64,000 nt of DNA from Massilia aquatica (GTDB lineage: Bacteria > Pseudomonadota > Gammaproteobacteria > Burkholderiales > Burkholderiaceae_D), in NCBI RefSeq assembly GCF_011682045.1, contig NZ_VVIW01000011.1, positions 62,001-126,000 on the forward strand, given 5' to 3'. Every line of letters begins with the position of its first letter. Within the stretch, counting starts at the first letter, position 1. The notes under the pieces are model-generated. The model had not been told where the DNA came from and did not search any database. It was given only the letters and a program-made list of their open reading frames with translations. Positions 25,716-33,260 of this stretch are shown one piece after another. The translations under genes and the position numbers were made by a program.

Positions 25716-26081
25716 TTAACGTTGCTCGATGAGCTCGACTTTGTTTCCGAAAGGATCGTTCACGGTGGCGCGTTGCAGTCCGTCCACCATCTCTTCTATC
25801 TGGACATCCACGCCAGCACCCCTCAACGCACGGACAAACGCATCGACACCGGCGACGATCAGGGCCGGGTGGACTTTCCTGGCGGGCTGGAAGGCGCTGT
25901 CGGCCCCCAGGTGCAACTGGGCGCTGCCGCACTGGAACCAGGCGCCGCCGCGCACGGCCAGGTGGGCCGGCTTGGGCACTTCGGGCAGGCCCAGCACGCC
26001 GTTGTAGAAGGCGCGCGCGGCGTCTTCCGCGCCGACCGGCATCGCAATCTGCACGTGGTCGATTCCTGTAATGTGTGCCAT
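25716..26081 (-). CDS. VOC family (glyoxalase/bleomycin-resistance-like) protein
   Basis: The 121-residue protein shows the beta-alpha-beta-beta-beta VOC pattern. It opens with ITGIDHVQIAMPVGAEDAAR, has a mid-region GAWFQCGSAQLHLGAD, and ends ATVNDPFGNKVELIEQR with the conserved metal-ligand glutamate in VELIE. Members include glyoxalases, dioxygenases and antibiotic-sequestering proteins, so the substrate is unknown. The ATG at 26081 is chosen at the family N-terminus; the frame extends to 26162. It is the first gene of the minus-strand operon and divergent from the RHH regulator. Confidence 0.85.
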   Translation of the reverse strand: MAHITGIDHVQIAMPVGAEDAARAFYNGVLGLPEVPKPAHLAVRGGAWFQCGSAQLHLGADSAFQPARKVHPALIVAGVDAFVRALRGAGVDVQIEEMVDGLQRATVNDPFGNKVELIEQR

Positions 26082-26145
26082 CGTTTCTCCGCTGTGACGG
26101 GATTGATACATAAAAACGTCATTATCGCATTCAGACGAATCGCGC

Positions 26146-26211
26146 TTGACGGAGACGCTCACAAGGGTAGACTACCATCCATACAGATGGCGTACGGATG
26201 CCACGCAGATG
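26146..26211 (+). promoter_or_regulatory. Promoter and phased operator-like repeats upstream of the RHH regulator
   Basis: TTGACG (26146-26151) and TAGACT (26168-26173), 16 bases apart, form a plausible sigma70 promoter. Just downstream an RGATG pentamer occurs three times with an exact 11-base period (26185, 26196, 26207), and an inverted copy (CCATC, 26175-26179) lies before them. RHH proteins commonly bind short repeats spaced by about one helical turn, so autoregulation by the gene that starts at 26225 is inferred. Confidence 0.45.
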
Positions 26212-26224
26212 ATATTGGAGACAT

Positions 26225-26638
26225 ATGAACGCCCGCGACCTGAAACTGAAACCTGCTGAATCGGAAAAAATCACCATCAACCTGGGCTTGATCGATCTTG
26301 GCCAGATCGACCTCCTGGTCAGTGAAGGGTTTTATTCGAACCGGACCGACCTGATCCGCACGGCGATCCGCAATCAGCTCAATACCCATGCCGAAGTGGT
26401 CCGGCAAACGGTGGCGCGCAAGAGCTTGGTGCTGGGAATGCATCATTATTCCAGGGCCGACCTCGAAGCTGCGCTGGCGGCGGGCGAACGGTTGCAGATC
26501 CAGGTACTGGGCATGGCAAGCATCGCCAGCGACGTCTCGGTAGAGCTGGCGCTGGCAACCATCGAATCTATTTTTGTACTTGGAGCCCTGCATGCAAGCA
26601 GCGTGATCAAGACAGCACTGGCGGGCCGCATCCTCTGA
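26225..26638 (+). CDS. Ribbon-helix-helix (CopG-type) transcriptional regulator
   Basis: The 137-residue protein has an N-terminal RHH motif: beta strand KITINLGLIDLG, then helices IDLLVSEGFYSNRTDLIRTAI and NQLNTHAEVV. A C-terminal region of about 75 residues that I do not recognise contains a histidine-rich MHHYSRADLEAAL and a hydrophobic end. Similar RHH regulators lie directly upstream of PHB-depolymerase-type esterases, as here, where 24 bases separate the two genes. It probably represses its own operon through the phased repeats at 26175-26211. GGAG precedes the ATG. Confidence 0.78.
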   Translation: MNARDLKLKPAESEKITINLGLIDLGQIDLLVSEGFYSNRTDLIRTAIRNQLNTHAEVVRQTVARKSLVLGMHHYSRADLEAALAAGERLQIQVLGMASIASDVSVELALATIESIFVLGALHASSVIKTALAGRIL

Positions 26639-26662
26639 TGCGCTTACATAAGGAAAAAGCCA

Positions 26663-27973
26663 ATGAAACTCAATGACAAACTGTTCGCGAACATGCGGGC
26701 GGCAACCAAGACCCTGATGGGCCAGGGCCCGAAATCCGCCACCAGCGTCATTCAGGATGCGCTCAAGGTCCTGACGCCCCACAAAGGCGGTGCCGCCCAG
26801 CCAACGGCGGCGCCATCGGGCGCGCGCGAAATCACGCCGCCGATGCCTTCGCTCAACGGCGCGCACGGCTTCAGCCAGGCGCGTGCGGGTACAGCGCCGC
26901 CCGGGCCGCAACCGCAGCCGGCGTCCCAGCCGCATGCGGCGGGTCCCTTGAACCACGAGCAATACGTCAAGAACGTGGTGCAGGACGCGACCGCCGCCTT
27001 TAACAACCTGATGCCCGACCTGCTCGCCAAGCTCGACCGTGCCGGGGCGAATGGCCATGCCGCCTTCAAGATGCCCAATTTCGACATTCCGGGCATGAAC
27101 GGCATGCAGGGCGGCGGCACGTCGACCCCAGCCGAGGCGCTGCCCGGGAAATTTACCGACGGCAGCTTCACGAATGCGGCCGGCACCCGGACCTACAAGT
27201 TGTACGTGCCGAGCAGCTACACTGGCCAGCCGATGCCGCTGGTGGTGATGTTGCATGGCTGCACCCAGGACCCGGACGACTTCGCCACCGGCACGCAGAT
27301 GAATGTCCTGGCCGAAGAAATGCAGTGCCTGGTGGTGTACCCGGCGCAATCGATGCAAGCCAATTCTTCGCGCTGCTGGAATTGGTTCAATGCGGTCGAT
27401 CAACAGCGCGGCCAGGGCGAGCCGTCGATCATTGCCGGCATCACCGAGACCGTCATGCACAACCATGCGGTCGACGCCAGCCAGGTGTATGTGGCCGGAC
27501 TGTCCGCCGGCGGGGCGATGGCGACCATCATGGGCACCTTGTATCCGGAACTGTATGCGGCCGTGGGCGTGCATTCGGGGCTGCCGTTCGCCTCGGCGCA
27601 TGATCTGCCGTCGGCCCTGGCTGCCATGAAGGGCAATTTCGGGCCGCAGCGCGCCAGCGGCAAGTCGATTCCGATCATCGTCTTCCATGGCGACAAGGAT
27701 ACGACCGTGCATCCGGTCAATGGGGACGAGCTGATCAAGCGCGGCGCGCATAGCGTGATGCAGGAAATCATCGAGCCGGGCCGTGTGCCGGACGGACACG
27801 CCTACACGCGCACCGTGCACCAGACCGTCAATGGCACGCCGCAGGCGGAACAGTGGCTGATCCATGGCGCGGGACATGCCTGGTCCGGCGGCAGCGCACG
27901 CGGCAGCTATACCGATGGCAAGGGGCCGGACGCCAGCCGCGAAATGATGCGCTTTTTCCAGACCAAGCGCTAA
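26663..27973 (+). CDS. PHB depolymerase family esterase (LpqC-like)
   Basis: The 436-residue alpha/beta hydrolase has the nucleophile elbow VAGLSAGGAM (Ser281), an oxyanion region VVMLHGCTQDPDDFATGT, and a late His in GAGHAWSGGS. The family includes extracellular and intracellular poly(3-hydroxybutyrate) depolymerases and feruloyl-type esterases. The N-terminal 170 residues are not catalytic. They begin MKLNDKLFANMRAATKTLM, continue through a Pro/Gln-rich linker, and could bind granules or other proteins. No signal peptide is evident, so intracellular action is likely. It is co-transcribed with the RHH regulator. Confidence 0.87.
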   Translation: MKLNDKLFANMRAATKTLMGQGPKSATSVIQDALKVLTPHKGGAAQPTAAPSGAREITPPMPSLNGAHGFSQARAGTAPPGPQPQPASQPHAAGPLNHEQYVKNVVQDATAAFNNLMPDLLAKLDRAGANGHAAFKMPNFDIPGMNGMQGGGTSTPAEALPGKFTDGSFTNAAGTRTYKLYVPSSYTGQPMPLVVMLHGCTQDPDDFATGTQMNVLAEEMQCLVVYPAQSMQANSSRCWNWFNAVDQQRGQGEPSIIAGITETVMHNHAVDASQVYVAGLSAGGAMATIMGTLYPELYAAVGVHSGLPFASAHDLPSALAAMKGNFGPQRASGKSIPIIVFHGDKDTTVHPVNGDELIKRGAHSVMQEIIEPGRVPDGHAYTRTVHQTVNGTPQAEQWLIHGAGHAWSGGSARGSYTDGKGPDASREMMRFFQTKR

Positions 27974-28063
27974 GGCTGGTTCAAAGGGGATCGAACTCCC
28001 GTCGATCCGGATACTGCCGGGTCGGCGGCGCCGCGCGCTTATTGATGAGGCAAAAACCCGTGC

Positions 28064-28495
28064 TTAGTCGGGCAGGAAATTCTCATTGAGTACCTGGACC
28101 AAGGTCCAGGTACTCCTGCGCGGCAGCCCCTGGAGTTCCATGTGTTCGGCGGCGATGCCAAGGGCTTCCTTCCAGGCATCGTCGAGCCAGTCGACATCGA
28201 CCAGGGCCGACTGCAAACTGGGCATCTTGCGCAAGACGCGCGCAATGCTCATGCGCTGGTCGCCGATGCTGCGCAACAAGGCCGTATTGCGCCGGTCGGG
28301 CTGCGTATGCCATTCCAGCAATTGCGCAAACAAAGCCGACATGCGGCGTCCCAGCTCGCGTTTTTCGGCCTTGGCAACGCCTTCGATTTCTTCGGCGATG
28401 TTCTCCAGGTCGAGCGACGACCACTGCCGCGCCCGCAATAAGGCAGCCTGTTGGTAAGCCCAGGCCACCACGTCGGTGTCGTACAAATCCGCCAT
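28064..28495 (-). CDS. DUF29 domain-containing protein
   Basis: The 143-residue protein begins MADLYDTDVVAWAYQQAALL, followed by LDLENIAEEIEGVAKAEKRELGRR and LLEWHTQPDRR, a clear DUF29 signature. Members are helical, often occur in multicopy accessory regions, and have no known activity; a nucleic-acid-related role has been suggested only by context. The ATG at 28495 is preceded by GGGAG. Longer upstream frames have no support. It stands alone beside an accessory region. Confidence 0.85.
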   Translation of the reverse strand: MADLYDTDVVAWAYQQAALLRARQWSSLDLENIAEEIEGVAKAEKRELGRRMSALFAQLLEWHTQPDRRNTALLRSIGDQRMSIARVLRKMPSLQSALVDVDWLDDAWKEALGIAAEHMELQGLPRRSTWTLVQVLNENFLPD

Positions 28496-28702
28496 TGACC
28501 ACTCCCTGTTCAAAGCCAACCCAGTCTCCGTATGGTAAGCCAAGCGAGCCCGGCACGGCTGAAAATGCCTGCTGCACGACAAGATAGTGGCATGGAAGGC
28601 GACGTTCTGCAGACAAAACGGGGCAGTATGCGCCATGTGGACGTGTCTGCGGACCTGCTACTCCACAAACTTTCTGATGGCAGCGATATGCGCACTTACT
28701 TA
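28496..28702. other. Intergenic stretch without recognisable gene
   Basis: Frames of 60-70 codons exist on both strands here, but none has a ribosome-binding site, a recognisable motif or this genome's codon bias. I see no promoter or repeat. It lies between the DUF29 gene and the inverted-repeat element and may be degenerate sequence. Confidence 0.4.
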
Positions 28703-28891
28703 GAGCCTATCTCAGTAGATCGGAGTCGCTGCTGACGCGCCTGGCAAGGCGGGCTGCCTCGGTATTGCTTCGAAATACCCTCGTCGTTGCATGGCCAGCC
28801 ATGCGGCCTCCTCGCGCCTTGCCAGCGCTTGCCATGCATCGCCTACGCGCATGTCGCCATCCGCTTCCCCCGATCTACTGAGACAGGACTC
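28703..28891. repeat. MITE-like structured element with terminal inverted repeats
   Basis: The ends are imperfect inverted repeats of about 21 bases (GAGCCTATCTCAGTAGATCGG left; inverted right end GAGTCCTGTCTCAGTAGATC then GG). Inside, CTGGCAAGGCG (28741-28751) is inverted perfectly at 28815-28825. Two further hairpins sit in the middle: GGTATT/AATACC at 28761-28779 and GCATGG/CCATGC at 28789-28804. No transposase is encoded. The nested symmetry points to a non-autonomous mobile repeat or a structured RNA; no clear target-site duplication is visible. Confidence 0.65.
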
Positions 28892-28995
28892 GTAGTCCTG
28901 CGTTTACGCAGGGCTAAGCGCGCTGTCGAGACTTGGGATCTTCCGAGCTTGCGGGCGATGGCAAGCCCATCCTCGTCATACAAAGCACCCATCAT
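28843..28995 (-). pseudogene. Possible gene remnant truncated by the inverted-repeat element
   Basis: On the minus strand an ATGATG at 28995/28992 follows a good AAGGAG ribosome-binding site. It opens a 50-codon frame (MGALYDEDGLAIARKLGRSQ, then a basic stretch) that runs into the repeat element and stops within it at 28843. The first 35 residues look like a real N-terminus while the rest is repeat sequence, which suggests a gene cut by insertion. It could equally be a small protein or chance. Confidence 0.25.
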
Positions 28996-29076
28996 CAGCT
29001 CCTTGTTGCTGCCTCAAGTGTGAGCTGATAAATCGCGCCCACGTTTGCTAAGCGTCAATGGTGCGCCGGGACGAAC

Positions 29077-29436
29077 ATGGAACTTGAACACGCCTCTGCG
29101 GTCTATAACTACGTAGACTTAATCCGTAACGGTGAAGGCTTCTCATGTCGGCATGTCTGTGAAGATTGCCGCGAGATGCGGGCAATATCCGCTTCCGGTT
29201 CTGTTCAAACAATCGAGGTAATCATTCGACTGCAAGGAGCCTTCGCCATGTTCATATTCAGAACGACGTTCACCGAAGAAGATGTTCAACGCCTGGAGCA
29301 GCGCTTAGCGGTTTACCGCGTTCCCAGCCCACCCGTCTCGGCGCGTACCGAGCAAATCATTGATGCTGTAGAGTTTTCGTCCGAGGATGTGCAAAACGCC
29401 GCTACCGCCGCTGCAAACGCACTGGCAAGGGAGTAG
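29077..29436 (+). CDS. Hypothetical protein, first gene of an unrecognised pair
   Basis: I do not recognise this 119-residue protein. It contains a Cys/His cluster (GFSCRHVCEDCREMRAI, with CxxxC and CxxC spacing) that could bind a metal or be redox-active. A beta-rich centre and a C-terminal helical region rich in Ala follow. The start is uncertain: the ATG at 29077 has only a weak GGGA upstream. Its TAG overlaps the ribosome-binding site of the next gene four bases later, so the two are translated together. Base composition is lower in GC than the surroundings. Confidence 0.6.
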   Translation: MELEHASAVYNYVDLIRNGEGFSCRHVCEDCREMRAISASGSVQTIEVIIRLQGAFAMFIFRTTFTEEDVQRLEQRLAVYRVPSPPVSARTEQIIDAVEFSSEDVQNAATAAANALARE

Positions 29437-29439
29437 AAC

Positions 29440-30018
29440 ATGGGACACATGTTTTCAGCACTCGTTTCCGGCAACGGTGATGTATCCGGCGCATTGGCAT
29501 ATGCCGACTACAAGCGCAGCAAGATCGAATGGCGTGTAAGGTTCCGTTCTCAGCACATGCATGAACCTGATGCGGCTGACGAGGAGGCATTTATTCAAAT
29601 ACAAATGTTATCGGTAAATATTGAGAACTTCCGGCGGCGTGGCGACCGTGCCGCCGCGCAATATCTTACGGAAGCGCTAAAAGACAAGGTTGCGCCACTC
29701 GCTCTGGAGGTTTATCAGTCAGAATTATCAGGGAAATTTGCAGTGCTGGAGGAACGGGTGCAGTCGAGCCTGCAACAAATCCAGTCGCAACTGAACGAAA
29801 AGAAGACGTTCGGCGGATGGATGAAAGAGATCGGAACCGCGTTCGTCTCCAGTCTAGCCTTGGTGGCGATTGTCGGGGCGATCCTGACCGGATATGTTGG
29901 ACTTGCAAAACTAACAGCATCTGTGGAAAAGGCGGTGGGACTCGGAACCAACCCTGCCTACAAAGCGGCCTTTGAAAAGCCCATTCCCACGCCTCGCAGT
30001 CCGCAGGATGGAGATTGA
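29440..30018 (+). CDS. Hypothetical membrane-anchored coiled-coil protein
   Basis: This 192-residue protein is unfamiliar. Residues about 50-125 are charged and helical, with a likely coiled coil (VLEERVQSSLQQIQSQLNEK). One strong transmembrane helix lies near the C-terminus (AFVSSLALVAIVGAILTGYV), followed by a short Pro-rich tail. A GGGAG ribosome-binding site six bases before the ATG makes the start secure. It is paired with the 119-residue Cys-cluster gene upstream and sits beside the inverted-repeat element, in an AT-richer patch. This is consistent with acquired DNA. Confidence 0.65.
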   Translation: MGHMFSALVSGNGDVSGALAYADYKRSKIEWRVRFRSQHMHEPDAADEEAFIQIQMLSVNIENFRRRGDRAAAQYLTEALKDKVAPLALEVYQSELSGKFAVLEERVQSSLQQIQSQLNEKKTFGGWMKEIGTAFVSSLALVAIVGAILTGYVGLAKLTASVEKAVGLGTNPAYKAAFEKPIPTPRSPQDGD

Positions 30019-30044
30019 CAACTGGTGAGGGCCTGCAACCGAAC

Positions 30045-30245
30045 TCACCCGTGCACCGGCCCGTCCGCAATGTCTTTTTGCGCATCGATGTGCTGTTTCA
30101 GGCAAGCCGGGCACCAGCAAGCCGCCGCGTCGTCCGCGGCCGGCACTATCACCACCGGCGGCAGCCCGGTGCACCAGCACGGCCCGGCAGTGCCATCGGC
30201 CATGGCGCAGCCGAACTGGGCGCCGCAACGGCTGCAGGTACTCAT
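30045..30245 (-). CDS. Cysteine-rich CWC family protein
   Basis: The 66-residue protein begins MSTCSRCGAQFGCAMADG and continues with PCWCTGLPP and ACWCPACLKQHI. The CxxC, CWC and CWCPxC spacing is the signature of the cysteine-rich CWC family, presumably a small zinc-binding protein of unknown role. The start at 30245 is chosen because the family begins there; the frame is open upstream to 30374 without a ribosome-binding site. It is convergent with the preceding pair of genes. Confidence 0.78.
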   Translation of the reverse strand: MSTCSRCGAQFGCAMADGTAGPCWCTGLPPVVIVPAADDAAACWCPACLKQHIDAQKDIADGPVHG

Positions 30246-30410
30246 GGCGCGCCGCTTTCCGGCGCGCCGAGCCACAGTGGGAAAAAACAACGACGGGCAA
30301 TGCCATTCATGGGCCTGTTTCCTGATCAATTGATGCGCTGCCACGCGTGCCACAAGCGAAGCGAAAAGTGCCATGGGAATTCATTTAAGCCCAGCCTAAC
30401 GGATCAAAAA

Positions 30411-30438
30411 TGAAAATACAACAAGATAGCCCTATAAT
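30411..30438 (+). promoter_or_regulatory. Candidate promoter of argB
   Basis: A perfect TATAAT (30433-30438) is preceded 16 bases upstream by a weak -35 (TGAAAA, 30411-30416) within an AT-rich stretch. It lies 60 bases before the argB start codon. No arginine-type operator pair is obvious. Confidence 0.55.
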
Positions 30439-30498
30439 GCCCACAAGCTTCTCCCTGTTGCCTGTAAAATCTCGCAAAATTTCATTTCCGGACCCGCC

Positions 30499-31425
30499 AT
30501 GACCGCTCCTTTGCCCACACTGAAGACCGACCATCAAGACGACCTGACCGCGGTTTCTCCGCAGATCAAGGCGCAGATCCTGGCCGAGGCACTGCCGTAT
30601 ATCCGCAATTTCCATGGCAAGACCATTGTCATCAAATACGGCGGCAATGCAATGACCGACGAACGCCTCAAGCACGGCTTCGCGCGCGACGTCATCCTGC
30701 TCAAGCTGGTCGGTATGAACCCGGTCGTGGTACATGGCGGCGGTCCCCAGATCGACAACGCCCTGAAAAAAATCGGCAAGCAAGGCACTTTCGTGCAAGG
30801 CATGCGCATTACCGACGAAGAAACCATGGAAGTGGTCGAATGGGTGCTCGGCGGCGAAGTCCAGCAAGACATCGTGATGCTGATTAACCACTACGGCGGC
30901 CAGGCTGTCGGCCTGACCGGCAAAGACGGCGGCCTGATCCGCGCGCGCAAGATGGCCATGCCCGACAAGGAAAACCCGGGCCAGTTCCTCGACATCGGCT
31001 TTGTCGGCGAAATCGACGCCATCAACCCGGCCGTGGTCAAGGCGCTGCAGGACGATGCCTTCATTCCGATCATCTCGCCGATCGGCTTCGGCCAGGATGG
31101 CCAGGCCTACAACATCAACGCCGACGTTGTCGCCGGCAAGATCGCGGAAATCCTGAAAGCGGAAAAGCTGATCATGATGACCAATATCGCCGGTGTGCAA
31201 GACAAAAAAGGCAACCTGGTGACCGACCTGTCGGCGCGCGAGATCGACGAAATGTTCGCCGATGGCACCATTTCCGGTGGCATGCTGCCTAAAATTTCAT
31301 CGGCGCTGGACGCCGCCAAGTCGGGCGTGAACACCGTTCACATCATCGACGGCCGAATCGAGCACTCTTTGCTGCTCGAAGTCTTGACCGAACAGGCTTT
31401 TGGCACTATGATCCGGTCGCACTAA
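30499..31425 (+). CDS. argB: Acetylglutamate kinase
   Basis: The 308-residue enzyme phosphorylates N-acetyl-L-glutamate, the second step of arginine synthesis. The amino-acid-kinase fold is clear from [46 protein letters not shown] and [18 protein letters not shown]. An N-terminal helix of about 30 residues ([21 protein letters not shown]) is the feature that allows hexamer formation and arginine feedback inhibition in the long ArgB class. The gene is followed by an inverted repeat and tRNA-Thr. The order argB – nucleotidase – slmA is typical of Burkholderiales. Confidence 0.96.
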   Translation: MTAPLPTLKTDHQDDLTAVSPQIKAQILAEALPYIRNFHGKTIVIKYGGNAMTDERLKHGFARDVILLKLVGMNPVVVHGGGPQIDNALKKIGKQGTFVQGMRITDEETMEVVEWVLGGEVQQDIVMLINHYGGQAVGLTGKDGGLIRARKMAMPDKENPGQFLDIGFVGEIDAINPAVVKALQDDAFIPIISPIGFGQDGQAYNINADVVAGKIAEILKAEKLIMMTNIAGVQDKKGNLVTDLSAREIDEMFADGTISGGMLPKISSALDAAKSGVNTVHIIDGRIEHSLLLEVLTEQAFGTMIRSH

Positions 31426-31432
31426 AATTTTT

Positions 31433-31452
31433 GTGGCGGCATCAGCCGCCAC
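31433..31452. terminator. Perfect hairpin between argB and tRNA-Thr
   Basis: An eight-base perfect stem (GTGGCGGC / GCCGCCAC) with an ATCA loop starts eight bases after the argB stop. The T run lies before, not after, the stem on this strand, so it is not a canonical terminator. It may define the argB mRNA end or a processing site ahead of the tRNA. Confidence 0.4.
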
Positions 31453-31467
31453 GGAAATATCAAGACC

Positions 31468-31542
<75 letters not shown>

Positions 31543-31565
31543 TTCCTCTCGCAGCACCCTCCCCA

Positions 31566-32456
31566 TCAATACACCCGCTCGACCGTCAGCCCTTTTGCGC
31601 CCAGCAATGCCGGCACGCTGTTCTTGCCGACCAGGTGCAGCACGCCGATCGCCGCCACGCTCTTGTCCTGTTTGGCCAGCAAGGCCGCCAGCTTCTCGGC
31701 CAGCGGTCCGTTGCGTTCTTCCAACAGCACCTTTTGCATGAATTTGCCCGACACGCTGGTGTCGTTCTCGACCTTGGCCGCCACCGCATCGAGCGCCGCC
31801 TTGTCGGCCGAACCCCAGGCATCGACAATCTGGCGCATTTCCGCGCGCTGCTTGCCGTTCTCCATCATCTCGACGCTCTCTTCCAGGAACTTCCACTGCT
31901 CTTCCACCCCCAGGCGGTCGAACATGGCGAACTGCGCGCTGATCGATTCGAGCTCGATCACCGGGACCTTGCCGGCACGCGCCATCTGGGCCAGCTTGAT
32001 GTCCACCGCCAGCTCGGCCTGGTAACCCTCGGATGCGTACTCGGCCAGGGTCAGGGTGGTGGCCACCAGCCACGGCTTGAAGCGCGCCACCGCGGCCGGA
32101 TCGATTTTCGCCTTTTTCAAGGCTTGCTCGACGCGCTTGCGAAACGCCGGCGAGCGCTCCTGGAAGCCGGGCTTGCCGGGCGCCAGCATGGCATGCGCCT
32201 GCATCGCCGCGCCGAGCTTGGCCGGGTCTTGCAGCAGGTCGACTTCCAGTGCCAGCGCCGAGGCATTCTGGATGGCGGTGGCGATGCGCGGCTCGAGCGG
32301 ATAGAACTCCGGCAAGCCCACGTGCATGGTGCCGAACAGGTACATCGTGTGGCCGCTGCCGCTTACCTTGAACAGCGCGCCGCGCTCGGCGCCCCAGGCC
32401 GACGGCAGGGCCAGCATCAGCAAGCTGAGGAACACCACTATAATTGGACGTCTCAT
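31566..32456 (-). CDS. TraB/GumN family protein, exported
   Basis: The 296-residue protein has a signal peptide (about residues 1-23, ending WGA). The two hallmark GxxH motifs of the TraB/GumN/TIKI superfamily are present, as YLFGTMHVGLPEF and IGVLHLVGKNSV, along with a conserved mid-region ALEVDLLQDPAKL. Eukaryotic TIKI relatives are metalloproteases, so a periplasmic metal-dependent peptidase is possible, but the bacterial role is unproven. It is divergent from the pyrimidine nucleotidase gene, with 48 bases between starts, and ends beside tRNA-Thr. Confidence 0.87.
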   Translation of the reverse strand: MRRPIIVVFLSLLMLALPSAWGAERGALFKVSGSGHTMYLFGTMHVGLPEFYPLEPRIATAIQNASALALEVDLLQDPAKLGAAMQAHAMLAPGKPGFQERSPAFRKRVEQALKKAKIDPAAVARFKPWLVATTLTLAEYASEGYQAELAVDIKLAQMARAGKVPVIELESISAQFAMFDRLGVEEQWKFLEESVEMMENGKQRAEMRQIVDAWGSADKAALDAVAAKVENDTSVSGKFMQKVLLEERNGPLAEKLAALLAKQDKSVAAIGVLHLVGKNSVPALLGAKGLTVERVY

Positions 32457-32504
32457 GCGTTTTTTCCTTGTTGGTTCACTTCCGCGTTTTTATTCAGGTC
32501 TCTT

Positions 32505-33233
32505 GTGTCCAATCTTACCCGCTCCGCCCCGCTCTGGTTGTTTGATCTCGACAATACGCTGCACAACGCTTCGCACGCGATTTTTCCCACCATCACGGCC
32601 AACATGAACGTGTACATCGCGCGGGTGCTGGGCGACGGCGTCACGCCCGCCAGCGCCGACGTGGTCAACGCCGCCCGCCTCGAATACTGGAAACGCTACG
32701 GCGCCACCCTGCTCGGGATGATCAAGCACCACCAGGTCAGCGCCGCCGACTTCCTGCACGAGACGCACAACATCGAACAGCTCGAAGAGATGATCCGCTA
32801 CGAACGCGGCCTGGCGCGCCTGCTCAGGCGCCTGCCGGGACGCAAAATCCTGCTGACCAACGCGCCGACGCGCTATTCGACCGAGGTCATGCGCCACCTC
32901 GGATTGCGGCGCCACTTCAGCCACCACATCGCCATCGAAAACATGCACGTGCATGGGCAGCTGCGGCCCAAGCCGTCCAAGCTGATGCTGCGCCGCCTGC
33001 TGCGCAAGCATGGCGTGTCCGCGCAGCGCTGCATCCTGGTCGAAGACACCCTGGCCAACCTGCGCACCGCCAAACAGGTCGGTATGCGCACCGCATGGGT
33101 GACCCAATATCTGCGCATGGCCAACCCCATCGGTGTTGCGCCGTTGCCAAAAAAGTTAAAACGCCCCGCTTACGTCGATGTCAAAGTAAAATCCGTGCTT
33201 CAGTTGCCGAGATGCATGAATCGGCTACGTTGA
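32505..33233 (+). CDS. Pyrimidine 5'-nucleotidase (HAD superfamily)
   Basis: The 242-residue HAD phosphatase has motif I WLFDLDNTLHNAS, motif II KILLTNAPTRYS, and motif III/IV RPKPSKLML with VEDTLANLRTAKQVGM. The YjjG/SDT1-like subfamily removes phosphate from UMP/CMP-type nucleotides. The GTG at 32505 gives MSNLTRSAPLWLFDLDNTL, the usual family N-terminus; a long in-frame upstream extension overlaps the divergent TraB gene and is rejected. A perfect TATAAT at 32439-32444, inside the TraB coding region, is a likely -10. Its stop is 27 bases before slmA. Confidence 0.88.
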   Translation: MSNLTRSAPLWLFDLDNTLHNASHAIFPTITANMNVYIARVLGDGVTPASADVVNAARLEYWKRYGATLLGMIKHHQVSAADFLHETHNIEQLEEMIRYERGLARLLRRLPGRKILLTNAPTRYSTEVMRHLGLRRHFSHHIAIENMHVHGQLRPKPSKLMLRRLLRKHGVSAQRCILVEDTLANLRTAKQVGMRTAWVTQYLRMANPIGVAPLPKKLKRPAYVDVKVKSVLQLPRCMNRLR

Positions 33234-33260
33234 CACCGACAAACCACTCATCGAGAACAC

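Noticed and set aside
28510-28735. Frames of about 60-67 codons on both strands between the DUF29 gene and the inverted-repeat element
   Set aside because: No ribosome-binding site, no recognisable motif, and they overlap the repeat element.
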